From: Leisingera daeponensis
Lineage (GTDB): Bacteria > Pseudomonadota > Alphaproteobacteria > Rhodobacterales > Rhodobacteraceae
Direction: 5' to 3'
Assembly (NCBI RefSeq): GCF_019801465.1
Contig: NZ_JAHVJA010000013.1
Location: 55,661-119,660, forward strand
Length of the DNA: 64,000 nt
The translations under genes and the position numbers were made by a program. The notes beneath the pieces were generated by a model. The model was given only the letters and a program-made list of their open reading frames with translations. It was not told where the DNA came from and made no database searches. Below, in pieces: positions 8,374 through 18,158 of the stretch; positions within the stretch are counted from its first letter, which is position 1; each line of letters opens with the position of its first letter.

Positions 8374-8405
8374 ACCGGGATCTCCTCCTCCCTGATTCCC
8401 GGTGT
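8374..8405 (+). ncRNA. CcsR-type sRNA hairpin 3
   Basis: Eight-bp stem CACCGGGA (8374-8381) / TCCCGGTG (8398-8405) around a loop with CTCCTCCTCCCTG. Third unit of the same series. Confidence 0.78.
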
Positions 8406-8414
8406 GCAACAGAA

Positions 8415-8456
8415 CGGCGGTGCCCCTCCTCCTCCCTGGGCGCCGCCGTTTCTTGT
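8415..8456 (+). ncRNA. CcsR-type sRNA hairpin 4 with terminator tail
   Basis: Twelve-bp stem ACGGCGGTGCCC (8415-8426) / GGGCGCCGCCGT (8439-8450, one G-T pair) with loop CTCCTCCTCCCT, followed by TTTCTTGTTTT. It probably doubles as the terminator of the DUF1127-CcsR transcript. Confidence 0.78.
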
Positions 8457-8615
8457 TTTCCGGTCTTATTTTCCGGCCAGCCGGACAGCGCCCTCCCCGT
8501 GAACAAGCGCCCGCAGCCAGGCAAAAGCCCGGCCAGGGTAACGCTGCTTCAGTGGAAGGGGGGGGCGCGCCCAGCGCGATCCGATCCGCCGGCACAGCCG
8601 GCGAGACCGAATTCC

Positions 8616-10973
8616 TCAGAACGGAACGTCGTCCGTGGCCGAGACAAAGCGGGCAACCACCTTCTTGGTGCCGGCCTTCTCGAAGTCCACTTCCAGCTTG
8701 TCGCCTTCGATGCCGGTGATGGCGCCATAGCCGAACTTCTGGTGAAACACCCGCTCCCCCAGGGTGAAGCTGGAGGTGGCGGTGAGGTCAATCACCGTGT
8801 TCTTGCTCTCCTTCGGCTGCGACATGCCGTACTGGCCGGCGCGGGCCTGCATCCGTTTCCAGCCCGGGGAGTTGTAGCCGTCAGCCTGCGCCACCTTTTC
8901 TTCGATGGTGGACCGTACCTGCCCTGCCCCTGGTGCGGCAGCGCCATAGCCGCCGCCGTAGAGGCCCGGCGGGGTCAGAACCTCGACGTGGTCTTCGGGA
9001 AGTTCGTCAATGAATCGCGAGGGCAGCTGGGACTGCCACTGGCCGAACACCCGGCGGTTGCCGGCGAAGGAGATGGTGCAGATTTCCTCGGCGCGGGTGA
9101 TGCCCACGTAAGCCAGGCGGCGCTCCTCCTCGAGGCCCTTCAGGCCGCTTTCATCCATCGAGCGCTGCGACGGAAACAACCCGTCCTCCCAGCCCGGCAG
9201 GAAGACGGCGGGGAATTCCAGACCCTTGGCCGCGTGCAGGGTCATGATCGAGACCTTTTCGTCCGCGTCCTGCTTGTCGTTGTCCATCACCAGGCTGACG
9301 TGCTCGAGGAAACCCTGAAGATTCTCGAAGTTTTCCAGCGCCTTCACCAGTTCCTTGAGGTTCTCAAGGCGGCCGGGCGAATCCGGGTTCTTGTCGTTCT
9401 GCCAATGAGCGGTATAGCCGCTCTCATCCAGGATGATCTCGGCCAGTTCCATATGGCTGATGTCACCATCCCCGGCCATGCGGCCCCAGCGCGCAATGCC
9501 CTCGACCAGTTCACGCAGCTTGCCTGCGCCCTTGCCCTTGATGTGGCCGCCTTCAACTGCCAGCGTGGCGCCTTCGATAAGCGAGACGCCGTTCTCGCGG
9601 GCAATCATCTGGATGGTCTGCTGTGCCTTGTCGCCGAGGCCGCGTTTTGGCGTGTTGACGATGCGTTCAAACGCCAGACCGTCATCAGGTGAGACCACGA
9701 CACGGAAATAGGCCATGGCATCACGGATCTCCAGGCGCTCATAGAACCGCGGGCCGCCGATCACCCGGTACGGCAGGCCGATTGTCAGGAAGCGGTCCTC
9801 GAACGCGCGCATCTGGTGCGAGGCACGGACCAGGATCGCCATGCTGTTGAGACCGATCGGCGACTGGCCGCGGGTGCCGCGCTGCATGGCTTCGATTTCC
9901 TCGCCGATCCAGCGGGCCTCCTCCTCACCGTCCCAATGGCCGATCAGGCGGACCTTTTCGCCGTCGCCGGCATCGGTCCACAGCTCCTTGCCAAGACGGC
10001 CGGCATTGCCGCGGATGACGCCTGCGGCGGCGGCGAGGATATGGCCGGTAGAACGGTAATTCTGCTCCAGCCGCACCACCATGGCGCCGGGGAAATCCTT
10101 CTCGAACCGCAGGATGTTGCCGACCTCGGCACCGCGCCAGCCGTAGATCGACTGGTCGTCGTCGCCGACGCAGCAGACGTTCTTGTGCGCGCCAGCCAAG
10201 AGCCGCAGCCAGAGGTACTGGGCGACGTTGGTATCCTGGTATTCGTCCACCATGATGTAGCGGAACCAGCGCTGATACTGCTCCAGCACGTCAGGGTGGC
10301 TCTGGAAGATCGTCACCATGTGCAAGAGAAGGTCGCCGAAATCCACCGCGTTCAGCTCGCGCAGGCGGGTCTGGTACTGGGCGTAAAACTCGGTGCCGCG
10401 GCTGTTGTAGGCGCCGGCGTCCGCAACTGGAACCTTGTCCGGTGTCAGGGCGCGGTTTTTCCAGTCGTCGATGATGTTTGCCAGCATCCGCGCGGGCCAG
10501 CGCTTGTCGTCAATGCCTGCGGCCTGGATCAGCTGTTTCAACAGCCGGATCTGGTCGTCGGTGTCGAGAATGGTGAAGTTCGACTTCAGCCCCGCCAGTT
10601 CCGCATGGCGGCGCAGCTGCTTGACGCAGATGGAGTGAAAGGTGCCAAGCCAGGGCATGCCCTCGACCGCCTGGCCGAGCATGCCGCCGACGCGCTCCTT
10701 CATCTCGCGCGCGGCCTTGTTGGTGAAGGTCACTGACAGGATCTCGTTCGGGCGCGCCTTGCCGGTGCTGAGGAGGTGCACGATGCGGGTGGTCAGCGCC
10801 TTGGTCTTGCCGGTGCCGGCACCCGCCAGCATCAGAACCGGGCCGTCGAGGCATTCCACCGCCTCGCGCTGCGCCGGGTTCAGCGTGTCCAGATAGGGCA
10901 TCGGCCGCGCCGCCATGGCGCGGGACGACAGCGATGCGCCCTCAAAGGCGTCCATTTCGTCAAAACTGCTCAT
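8616..10973 (-). CDS. uvrD: ATP-dependent DNA helicase UvrD/PcrA
   Basis: Superfamily 1A 3-prime to 5-prime helicase for excision and mismatch repair and for removing stalled complexes. The 785-aa protein (from ATG 10973) shows the Q motif LNPAQREAVECLDGP, Walker A AGAGTGKTKALT, Walker B VDEYQDTN, GDDDQSIYGWRGA, QNYRSTGHI, TLHAAKGLEFPAVFLPG and VGITRAEE. The C-terminal end (FTLGERVFHQKFGYGAITGI) is the Tudor-like PcrA/UvrD tail that contacts RNA polymerase. A longer frame starts at 11021, but MSSFDEMDAFEG is the more family-like start. It is transcribed alone, divergently from the GGDEF gene. Confidence 0.95.
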   Translation of the reverse strand: MSSFDEMDAFEGASLSSRAMAARPMPYLDTLNPAQREAVECLDGPVLMLAGAGTGKTKALTTRIVHLLSTGKARPNEILSVTFTNKAAREMKERVGGMLGQAVEGMPWLGTFHSICVKQLRRHAELAGLKSNFTILDTDDQIRLLKQLIQAAGIDDKRWPARMLANIIDDWKNRALTPDKVPVADAGAYNSRGTEFYAQYQTRLRELNAVDFGDLLLHMVTIFQSHPDVLEQYQRWFRYIMVDEYQDTNVAQYLWLRLLAGAHKNVCCVGDDDQSIYGWRGAEVGNILRFEKDFPGAMVVRLEQNYRSTGHILAAAAGVIRGNAGRLGKELWTDAGDGEKVRLIGHWDGEEEARWIGEEIEAMQRGTRGQSPIGLNSMAILVRASHQMRAFEDRFLTIGLPYRVIGGPRFYERLEIRDAMAYFRVVVSPDDGLAFERIVNTPKRGLGDKAQQTIQMIARENGVSLIEGATLAVEGGHIKGKGAGKLRELVEGIARWGRMAGDGDISHMELAEIILDESGYTAHWQNDKNPDSPGRLENLKELVKALENFENLQGFLEHVSLVMDNDKQDADEKVSIMTLHAAKGLEFPAVFLPGWEDGLFPSQRSMDESGLKGLEEERRLAYVGITRAEEICTISFAGNRRVFGQWQSQLPSRFIDELPEDHVEVLTPPGLYGGGYGAAAPGAGQVRSTIEEKVAQADGYNSPGWKRMQARAGQYGMSQPKESKNTVIDLTATSSFTLGERVFHQKFGYGAITGIEGDKLEVDFEKAGTKKVVARFVSATDDVPF

Positions 10974-11178
10974 GGGCGCGATCCTAGCCTGATTCATGCG
11001 CGGCGGAAAGAGGACGTTCACAGTCTGTTCACCCAGCCTGAGGCACCGGCCTGCGCCCCGTCACGGTCACTATTGGCGTGCAGGAAGCCCGTCGCGCACA
11101 AGTAAAAGCGGAGATTTTCATAATCTGTAAAGGCAACCGCGCAATTCTAGGCCAAATGCCCAAGTCCAGAGGACCATC

Positions 11179-12969
11179 ATGACACAGCGGCCAGCCTGGA
11201 AACTGAGCGCCATGCTCAAAACCTTTTCGATGCTGCCGCTGCTGCTGGCCGCAGCGGTACTGTCGGCCTGGGCGGTCTATTCCGTACCGCCCCCGGTAGT
11301 GGACCGGATGCTGGAGGCGGATCTGCGCAAACAGGCCGACATCTGGCAGCGGGCGGTTCTGCTGCATCTTGCGAGCAGTGAGGATGCCTTTGTGCTGGGC
11401 GATCTGGATGAGCATGACGAGGAATACCTGAGCCTGGTGCCGGCAACCTCTGACGTCTACCGGCTGACGCTGCTTGAAGCGGATGGCACCATCTTCTGGT
11501 CGACGCGGCCGGAGAATATCGGAGAGCGCAACACCCAGCCCTATTTTCAGTCCGTCGTTTCGCAAGGACTGGTATATTACAAGCACGCGGAAAAGCCGGC
11601 GACCGTGGTGGACGGGCTTAGGATCGCAGCCAACGCCGACGGGTCCATTCCGAACCGCGAGGTGGCCGAAGTCTATTCCCCGGTCATGCATGACGGCATA
11701 TTCATCGGTGCGATTCAGTTCTATTCGGACATCACGGATGTCCGGAACACCTTCATCACCCGTGTGCGGATCTCGCTGGCGCTCATTTCCCTGGTGACCG
11801 TCGCCGCGATGACCGTCGTGTCGGTTGTTGTCTTCAAGGCCAACCGGCGCAGCCTGCGCCAGGTCGAGGAACGTTCGGCCAAAGACCAGGAGATCATGGC
11901 GAACCAGCTGCAGCTGGCGCGGGAGGTGAAACTGCTGGGCGAGCTGAACGAATGGCTGCAATCCTGCCGCTCGCTGGAAGAGCTTTTCGGCATGGTGTCA
12001 GAGTTCATGAGCCATTTGCTGCCGGATTCCGAGGGCAGCATCTATGTATTCTCCAACTCCCGCGATGTGCTGGACGGCTGCTCGAGCTGGAACGGCGGCA
12101 GCCACAAGGACCACATCCAGCCGGGCGAATGCTGGGGCCTGCGCCGTGGCCGCACCTATGAGTTCGGCGCCTCGGAAGTGGAATTCACCTGCGCCCATGC
12201 GGAACCGCATGACGGGCGGCCCTATTTCTGCTTTCCGATTCTCGCGCATGGCGAGACGGTCGGACTGATGCACCTGCGGGCGCGGCCCAGCCGGGCCGGC
12301 GATTTTTCCGGCTGCAAGCAGCTGGCGCAGATGTGCGCCGAGCAGATCAGCATGGCGATTGCCAACGTGCGGATGCGCGACCAGCTGCATGACCAGTCGG
12401 TGCGCGATCCGCTGACCGGCCTGTTCAACCGCCGCCATATGACCGATTCCCTGCGCAAGTTCATCGCCTCCAGCCAGGAACGCGGCCAGGCGCTGAGCGT
12501 GGTGTCGATCGACGTGGACCATTTCAAGAAATTCAACGACAATCACGGCCACGATGCCGGCGACATGGTGCTGCGCGCGGTCGGCACCGCGCTGGAGCAG
12601 GCCTGCGACGGCGACGAGGTGGCCTGCCGCCCCGGCGGCGAGGAATTTGCGCTGCTTCTGCCGAACGTGAGCCCGGAGGATGCCGTCACCAAGGCCGAGT
12701 TGCTGCGCCAGGCGATCGAGGATGTCGTGGTGCGCTATGGCGAGAAGGCGCTGCCGCGGATCTCCATTTCCCTGGGGGTTGCCCATTACCCGGCGCATGG
12801 CACCATGCCCCAGGATCTGTTGCGCGCCTCCGACGAGGCGCTGTATGAGGCCAAGGCCAAGGGCCGCAACCAGGTCTGCGTCGCGGAAGGCGCCAGCCCC
12901 CTGCCCCGCAATCCCGCCGCCCTGCCGGAGGCCGGCAGCGCGCAGGAGCAGAAGAAAGGCGCGGCATAA
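11179..12969 (+). CDS. Membrane-anchored diguanylate cyclase with GAF-like and GGDEF domains
   Basis: Predicted to make cyclic di-GMP. The 596-residue protein has a membrane helix near residues 15-32, a periplasmic sensor region (about 33-193), a second helix (about 195-218, ISLALISLVTVAAMTVVSVV), a coiled linker, a GAF-like domain (about 250-395) and a C-terminal GGDEF domain. The active-site motif is GGEEF at 486-490, an active variant. The inhibitory I-site RxxD is not conserved: the stretch before the active site reads CDGDEVACRP, with D in place of R, so product inhibition at that site is unlikely. It is a single gene, divergent from uvrD. The ligand is unknown. Confidence 0.9.
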   Translation: MTQRPAWKLSAMLKTFSMLPLLLAAAVLSAWAVYSVPPPVVDRMLEADLRKQADIWQRAVLLHLASSEDAFVLGDLDEHDEEYLSLVPATSDVYRLTLLEADGTIFWSTRPENIGERNTQPYFQSVVSQGLVYYKHAEKPATVVDGLRIAANADGSIPNREVAEVYSPVMHDGIFIGAIQFYSDITDVRNTFITRVRISLALISLVTVAAMTVVSVVVFKANRRSLRQVEERSAKDQEIMANQLQLAREVKLLGELNEWLQSCRSLEELFGMVSEFMSHLLPDSEGSIYVFSNSRDVLDGCSSWNGGSHKDHIQPGECWGLRRGRTYEFGASEVEFTCAHAEPHDGRPYFCFPILAHGETVGLMHLRARPSRAGDFSGCKQLAQMCAEQISMAIANVRMRDQLHDQSVRDPLTGLFNRRHMTDSLRKFIASSQERGQALSVVSIDVDHFKKFNDNHGHDAGDMVLRAVGTALEQACDGDEVACRPGGEEFALLLPNVSPEDAVTKAELLRQAIEDVVVRYGEKALPRISISLGVAHYPAHGTMPQDLLRASDEALYEAKAKGRNQVCVAEGASPLPRNPAALPEAGSAQEQKKGAA

Positions 12970-13042
12970 GCCGACCCGGCGCGGCTCGGCGGCAGCCGCG
13001 CTTTCTCTTGCACAATTCCTGTCTCCGCGTACCAATGCCCGC

Positions 13043-14188
13043 ATGGATCTGCATCAGAGATACCCGGGGCTTGACGACCTGAAACAGCGCGCGCGGCAGC
13101 GGCTTCCCAAGTTCGTCTGGGACTATCTGGACAGCGGCACCGGTGCCGAGGCCGCCAAGGCGCGGAACCGCGCCGGGCTGGACCGGATCGGCATGCTGCC
13201 GTCAGTGCTCCACGGGCCGCTGAAGACGGAGATTGCGGCTGATTTGATGGGCACCGCTTATGCCTGCCCCTTCGGCGTGGCGCCGGTGGGCATGTCCGGG
13301 CTGATCTGGCCGGATGCGGAAGGCATCCTGGCCCGCAGCGCCAGAGAAGCCGGCATCCCCTATTGCCTGTCCACCGTGGCCAGCCGGATGCCGGAGGATC
13401 TGGCCCCGGATCTGGGTTCCGATGCCTGGTTTCAGCTGTATCCGCCCAAGGATGAAAGCATCCGCAGCGACCTGCTGGAGCGGGCGCGGGGTGCGGGCTT
13501 CCGCACGCTCGTGCTGACGGTTGATGTGCCGGTGGCTTCGCGACGGGAGCGGCAGACGCGGTCGGGTCTGACGCAGCCGCCGCGGCTGACCCCTCGGCTC
13601 CTGGCGCAGATCGCTCTGCGGCCCGCCTGGTCGCTGGGGATGGCGCGGCAGGGGATGCCGCATATGCGGACGCTGGACAAATACATCAGCGGCGAACAGG
13701 CCAACCTGCCGCCGACCGCGCATGTCGGCTATCTTCTGCGGACGTCGCCGGACTGGGCCTATGTCGATTGGCTGCGGCGCAACTGGGACGGGCCGTTCAT
13801 CATCAAGGGCGTGCAGCGGGCAGAAGACGCCCGGCGGCTGCAGGAGGCCGGCGCCGACGCGGTCTGGCTGTCCAACCATGGCGGCCGCCAGTTCGACGGC
13901 TGCCCGGCCGCCATCAGCCTGCTGCCGGAAGTGCGCGCTGCAGTCACCGTGCCAGTGATCTTCGACAGCGGCATCGAAAGCGGGCTGGACATCCTGCGGG
14001 CGCTGGCGCTGGGGGCGGATTTCATCATGCTGGGGCGCGCCTTCCACTATGCTCTGGCAGCGCTGGGGCCAGCCGGCCCGGCGCATCTGATCAGCATCCT
14101 GTGCAAGGACCTGGAAGCCAACATGGGCCAGCTGGGCCTGTCCAGCCTGGCCGGGGCACGCGGATTGCAAACCCGCCAACTCGGCTGA
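13043..14188 (+). CDS. FMN-dependent alpha-hydroxy-acid dehydrogenase (LldD/glycolate oxidase family)
   Basis: Oxidises a 2-hydroxy acid (L-lactate, glycolate or mandelate type) to the 2-oxo acid. The 381-aa protein begins MDLHQRYPGLDDLKQRARQR and shows the FMN barrel with PFGVAPVGMSGLIWPDAE, LVLTVDVPVASRRERQTRSG, FIIKGVQRAEDARRLQEAG and the catalytic SNHGGRQFDG containing His and Arg, then FDSGIESGLDILRALALGA and MLGRAFHYALAALG. The start ATG 13043 was chosen because the earlier part of the open frame lies inside the GGDEF gene. The substrate cannot be fixed from sequence, so no symbol is given. Confidence 0.9.
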   Translation: MDLHQRYPGLDDLKQRARQRLPKFVWDYLDSGTGAEAAKARNRAGLDRIGMLPSVLHGPLKTEIAADLMGTAYACPFGVAPVGMSGLIWPDAEGILARSAREAGIPYCLSTVASRMPEDLAPDLGSDAWFQLYPPKDESIRSDLLERARGAGFRTLVLTVDVPVASRRERQTRSGLTQPPRLTPRLLAQIALRPAWSLGMARQGMPHMRTLDKYISGEQANLPPTAHVGYLLRTSPDWAYVDWLRRNWDGPFIIKGVQRAEDARRLQEAGADAVWLSNHGGRQFDGCPAAISLLPEVRAAVTVPVIFDSGIESGLDILRALALGADFIMLGRAFHYALAALGPAGPAHLISILCKDLEANMGQLGLSSLAGARGLQTRQLG

Positions 14189-14511
14189 TTGCGCACCCCG
14201 TCGGCGCTTTTCGCGCAAATTCGGGAAAATTGCGCCAAAATGACGCATCCGCAGCGTCAGTTTTACGCTGCGGCGCGGCAAAAATAGTTACAAAATCATG
14301 CCGCAGATGCAAAATTTCAGCGGATTCTGTAAATGTTAGCACGACACGGCACAGCGCCCGCCGGGCGCCTGAACAGGCAGAAGGCGGAACAGGAATGAAA
14401 AAACAGGCCGCTTGAGAGCGCAATCATGCCGGAAATACCCAGAACTACTGTTGTGCGGTTCGATATTATCCGCCTAACACTGCACCAACTTGCACGGACC
14501 CCGAGGGTGAC
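14189..14511. other. Intergenic region upstream of pyc
   Basis: A perfect 9-bp inverted repeat, CCGCAGCGT (14249-14257) / ACGCTGCGG (14265-14273) with loop CAGTTTT, lies 60 nt after the dehydrogenase stop and may end that transcript, though no T run follows. A weak promoter candidate for pyc is TTGTGC (14451-14456), 18 bp, TAACAC (14475-14480). No gene is supported. Confidence 0.4.
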
Positions 14512-17500
14512 ATGACCGACTTCAAAAAAATCCTGATTGCCAACCGTGGCGAGATCGCGATCCGCGTGATGCGCGCTGCCAACGAAATGGGCAAACGCAC
14601 CGTCGCCGTCTATGCCGAGGAGGACAAGCTCGGCCTGCACCGGTTCAAGGCGGATGAAGCCTACCGGATCGGCGAAGGCATGGGGCCGGTGGCGGCCTAT
14701 CTGTCGATCGACGAAATCATCCGCGTCGCCAAGGAAAGCGGCGCCGATGCGATCCATCCCGGCTACGGCCTGCTGTCGGAAAATCCGGAATTCGTGGATG
14801 CCTGCGCCCGCAATGGCATCACCTTCATCGGCCCCAAGGCCGAAACCATGCGCGCGCTGGGTGACAAGGCTTCGGCCCGGAAAGTGGCGATTGCCGCCGG
14901 CGTGCCGGTCATTCCGGCCACCGAGGTGCTGGGCGACGACATGGACGCGATCCGCAAGGAAGCGGCCGAGATCGGCTATCCGCTGATGCTGAAGGCCTCC
15001 TGGGGCGGCGGCGGCCGCGGCATGCGACCGATCTACGGCGAGAAAGAGCTGGAAGAGAAGGTCCTGGAAGGCCGCCGCGAGGCGGAAGCCGCCTTTGGCA
15101 ACGGCGAAGGCTACCTGGAGAAGATGATCACCCGTGCCCGCCACGTCGAGGTTCAGATCCTCGGCGACAAGGAGGGCAACATCTATCACCTCTACGAGCG
15201 GGACTGCTCGGTGCAGCGCCGCAACCAGAAAGTGGTGGAGCGCGCCCCTGCCCCGTATCTGACCGAGGAGCAGCGTGCCGAGATCTGCGACCTGGGCCGA
15301 AAGATCTGCCAGCATGTGAACTATGAATGCGCGGGCACCGTCGAATTCCTGATGGATATGGAATCCGGCAACTTCTACTTCATTGAGGTGAACCCGCGGG
15401 TGCAGGTGGAGCATACCGTGACCGAAGAGGTCACCGGCATCGACATCGTGCAGGCGCAGATCCTGATCGCCGAAGGCAAGAGCATTGCCGAGGCGACCGG
15501 CAAGGCCAGCCAGGATGAAATCCGCCTGCACGGCCACGCGCTGCAGACCCGGGTGACCACCGAGGACCCGCTGAACAATTTCATCCCGGATTACGGCCGC
15601 ATCACCGCCTACCGCTCGGCCACCGGCATGGGCATCCGCCTGGACGGCGGCACCGCATATGCGGGCGGCGTGATCACCCGCTACTACGACTCGCTCCTGA
15701 CCAAGGTGACCGCCTGGGCGCCAACTCCGGAAAAGGCGATCGCCCGCATGGACCGCGCGCTGCGCGAGTTCCGGGTCCGCGGCGTCAGCACCAACATCGC
15801 CTTTGTCGAGAACCTGCTGAAGCACCCGACCTTCCTGTCGAATGAATACACCACCAAGTTCATCGACGAGACCCCGGACCTGTTCCAGTTCAAGAAGCGG
15901 CGCGACCGCGGCACCAAGGTACTGACCTACATCGCCGACATCACCGTGAACGGCCACCCGGAGACAGAAGGCCGCGCGGCCCCCGCCGCCGACCTGAAGG
16001 AGCCGCGTGCACCGCATGCGGAACCGGGCAACCTGCCCTATGGCACCCGCAATCTGCTGGAGCAGAAGGGCGCGCAGGCGGTGGCCGACTGGATGAAGGC
16101 GCAGCGCCAGCTGCTGCTGACCGACACCACCATGCGCGACGGCCACCAGTCGCTGCTGGCGACCCGGATGCGCTCGATCGACATGATCAAGGTGGCACCG
16201 GCCTATGCGCAGAACCTCAGCCAGCTGTTCTCGGTCGAGTGTTGGGGCGGCGCGACCTTCGACGTTGCCTACCGCTTCCTGCAGGAATGCCCGTGGCAGC
16301 GCCTGCGCGATCTGCGCGAGCGGATGCCGAACCTGATGACCCAGATGCTGCTGCGCGCCTCCAACGGCGTCGGCTACACCAACTATCCGGACAACGTGGT
16401 GCAGGAATTCGTGCGCCAGGCGGCGAAAACCGGCGTTGACGTGTTCCGCGTTTTCGACTCCCTGAACTGGGTCGAGAACATGCGCGTCGCGATGGACGCG
16501 GTGGTTGAAAGCGGCAAGGTTTGCGAAGGCACCATCTGCTACACCGGCGACATCCTGGACCCGAACCGTGCCAAGTACGACCTGAAGTATTACGTCGGCA
16601 TGGCCAAGGAGATGGAAGCAGCAGGCGCCCATATCCTGGGTCTGAAGGACATGGCGGGCCTCTTGAAGCCCGCCGCCGCCCGCCAGCTGATCAAGGCGCT
16701 GAAGGAAGAAGTCGGGCTGCCGGTCCACTTCCACACCCATGACACCTCGGGCGTGGCCGGCGCCACCATCCTGGCGGCGGCCGATGCCGGTGTGGACGCA
16801 GTTGATGCGGCGATGGACGCCTTCTCCGGCGGCACCTCGCAGCCCTGCCTGGGCTCTATTGTCGAGGCATTGCGCAACACCGACCGCGACACCGGCATCG
16901 ATATCGCCAAGGTGCGCGAGATCTCCGGTTACTGGGAGCAGGTGCGGGCGCAGTACGCGGCGTTCGAGAGCGGCCTGCAGGCCCCTGCCTCGGAGGTCTA
17001 CCTGCACGAGATGCCGGGCGGCCAGTTCACCAACCTGAAGGCGCAGGCGCGCTCCTTGGGCCTGGAAGAGAAATGGGCCGACGTGGCGCAGACCTATGCC
17101 GACGTGAACCAGATGTTCGGCGACATCGTCAAGGTGACCCCCTCCTCCAAGGTGGTCGGCGACATGGCGCTGATGATGGTGAGCCAGGGTCTGACCCGCG
17201 CGCAGGTCGAGGATCCCAAGACCGATGTGGCCTTCCCCGACTCGGTGGTCGACATGATGCGCGGCAACCTGGGCCAGCCCCCGGGCGGCTTCCCGGAAGG
17301 CATCGTGTCCAAGGTGCTGAAGGGCGAAGCGCCCAACACCGAGCGCCCCGGCGCGCATCTGGAGCCGGTCGATCTGGAAGCGGTCCGTGCCGATCTGTCC
17401 AAGCAGCTGGAAGGCTTCACCGTCGATGACGAGGACCTGAACGGCTACCTGATGTATCCCAAGGTGTTCCTGGATTACATGGGCCGCCACCGCCAGTACG

Positions 17501-17955
17501 GCCCGGTGCGCACGCTGCCGACCAAGACTTTCTTCTACGGCATGGAGCCGGGCGAGGAAATCACCGCCGAGATCGATCCGGGCAAGACCCTGGAAATCCG
17601 CCTGCAGGCGATTTCAGAGACCGACGAGAAGGGCGAAGTAAAGGTCTTCTTCGAGCTGAACGGCCAGCCCCGCGTGATCCGGGTGCCGAACCGGCTGGTC
17701 AAGGCCTCGACCCAGGCCAACCCCAAGGCGGAAGCGGGCAACCCCAACCACATCGGCGCGCCGATGCCGGGTGTTGTCGCCTCGGTCGCGGTGCAGGTCG
17801 GCCAGCAGGTGCATGAGGGCGACATGCTGCTGACCATCGAGGCGATGAAGATGGAAACCGGCATCCACGCCGAGCGCGATGCGGTGGTGAAAGCCGTCCA
17901 CGTCCAGGCTGGCGGCCAGATCGACGCCAAGGATCTGCTGGTCGAGCTGGAATAA
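14512..17955 (+). CDS. pyc: Pyruvate carboxylase
   Basis: Biotin enzyme that carboxylates pyruvate to oxaloacetate, the main anaplerotic route in many roseobacters. At 1147 aa it has the full single-chain architecture. The biotin carboxylase domain comes first (KKILIANRGEIAIRVMRA; glycine loop KASWGGGGRGMR; FIEVNPRVQVEHTVTEEV). The carboxyltransferase barrel follows (LLTDTTMRDGHQSLLATRMR; VFRVFDSLNWVENM; HFHTHDTSG), then the C-terminal biotinyl domain with EAMKMETG, biotinylated lysine at about residue 1113. A ribosome binding site (CGAGGGTGAC) precedes ATG 14512. It depends on biotin, which the bio operon further right can supply. It ends at a strong terminator. Confidence 0.98.
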   Translation: MTDFKKILIANRGEIAIRVMRAANEMGKRTVAVYAEEDKLGLHRFKADEAYRIGEGMGPVAAYLSIDEIIRVAKESGADAIHPGYGLLSENPEFVDACARNGITFIGPKAETMRALGDKASARKVAIAAGVPVIPATEVLGDDMDAIRKEAAEIGYPLMLKASWGGGGRGMRPIYGEKELEEKVLEGRREAEAAFGNGEGYLEKMITRARHVEVQILGDKEGNIYHLYERDCSVQRRNQKVVERAPAPYLTEEQRAEICDLGRKICQHVNYECAGTVEFLMDMESGNFYFIEVNPRVQVEHTVTEEVTGIDIVQAQILIAEGKSIAEATGKASQDEIRLHGHALQTRVTTEDPLNNFIPDYGRITAYRSATGMGIRLDGGTAYAGGVITRYYDSLLTKVTAWAPTPEKAIARMDRALREFRVRGVSTNIAFVENLLKHPTFLSNEYTTKFIDETPDLFQFKKRRDRGTKVLTYIADITVNGHPETEGRAAPAADLKEPRAPHAEPGNLPYGTRNLLEQKGAQAVADWMKAQRQLLLTDTTMRDGHQSLLATRMRSIDMIKVAPAYAQNLSQLFSVECWGGATFDVAYRFLQECPWQRLRDLRERMPNLMTQMLLRASNGVGYTNYPDNVVQEFVRQAAKTGVDVFRVFDSLNWVENMRVAMDAVVESGKVCEGTICYTGDILDPNRAKYDLKYYVGMAKEMEAAGAHILGLKDMAGLLKPAAARQLIKALKEEVGLPVHFHTHDTSGVAGATILAAADAGVDAVDAAMDAFSGGTSQPCLGSIVEALRNTDRDTGIDIAKVREISGYWEQVRAQYAAFESGLQAPASEVYLHEMPGGQFTNLKAQARSLGLEEKWADVAQTYADVNQMFGDIVKVTPSSKVVGDMALMMVSQGLTRAQVEDPKTDVAFPDSVVDMMRGNLGQPPGGFPEGIVSKVLKGEAPNTERPGAHLEPVDLEAVRADLSKQLEGFTVDDEDLNGYLMYPKVFLDYMGRHRQYGPVRTLPTKTFFYGMEPGEEITAEIDPGKTLEIRLQAISETDEKGEVKVFFELNGQPRVIRVPNRLVKASTQANPKAEAGNPNHIGAPMPGVVASVAVQVGQQVHEGDMLLTIEAMKMETGIHAERDAVVKAVHVQAGGQIDAKDLLVELE

Positions 17956-17982
17956 GCCGCACCGCCCCTGGCGGAAAATTCA

Positions 17983-18014
17983 GGGCGTCCCGCCGGCTGG
18001 CGGGGCGCCCTTTT
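17983..18014 (+). terminator. Rho-independent terminator of pyc
   Basis: Stem GGGCGTCCCGCC (17983-17994) / GGCGGGGCGCCC (17999-18010), 4-nt loop, then TTTTCCTTT. It lies 28 nt after the pyc stop. Confidence 0.88.
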
Positions 18015-18158
18015 CCTTTACCCGGCAGAACCGGAATTCCGCGGGAATTCCGGCCAGTTTTCCGGCGCGGAGAACCGGGCCCGCCTGCCGGATGGCGCCC
18101 GATAATCCTCGCAGGATTCTTGGCCGTTTCCAGCGCCGGGAAACGGATTGCCGTTCTG

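Noticed and set aside
8587..8603. CGCCGGC-ACA-GCCGGCG hairpin after uvrD as a terminator
   Set aside because: The loop is only three bases and no T run follows on the minus strand.
8530..9692. Long plus-strand frames opposite uvrD
   Set aside because: They are shadows of the helicase gene, whose motifs are all on the minus strand.
14317..17490. A 1057-codon open frame on the minus strand opposite pyc
   Set aside because: It is the antisense shadow of pyruvate carboxylase; its composition (His, Arg and Gly rich without motifs) shows no protein family.
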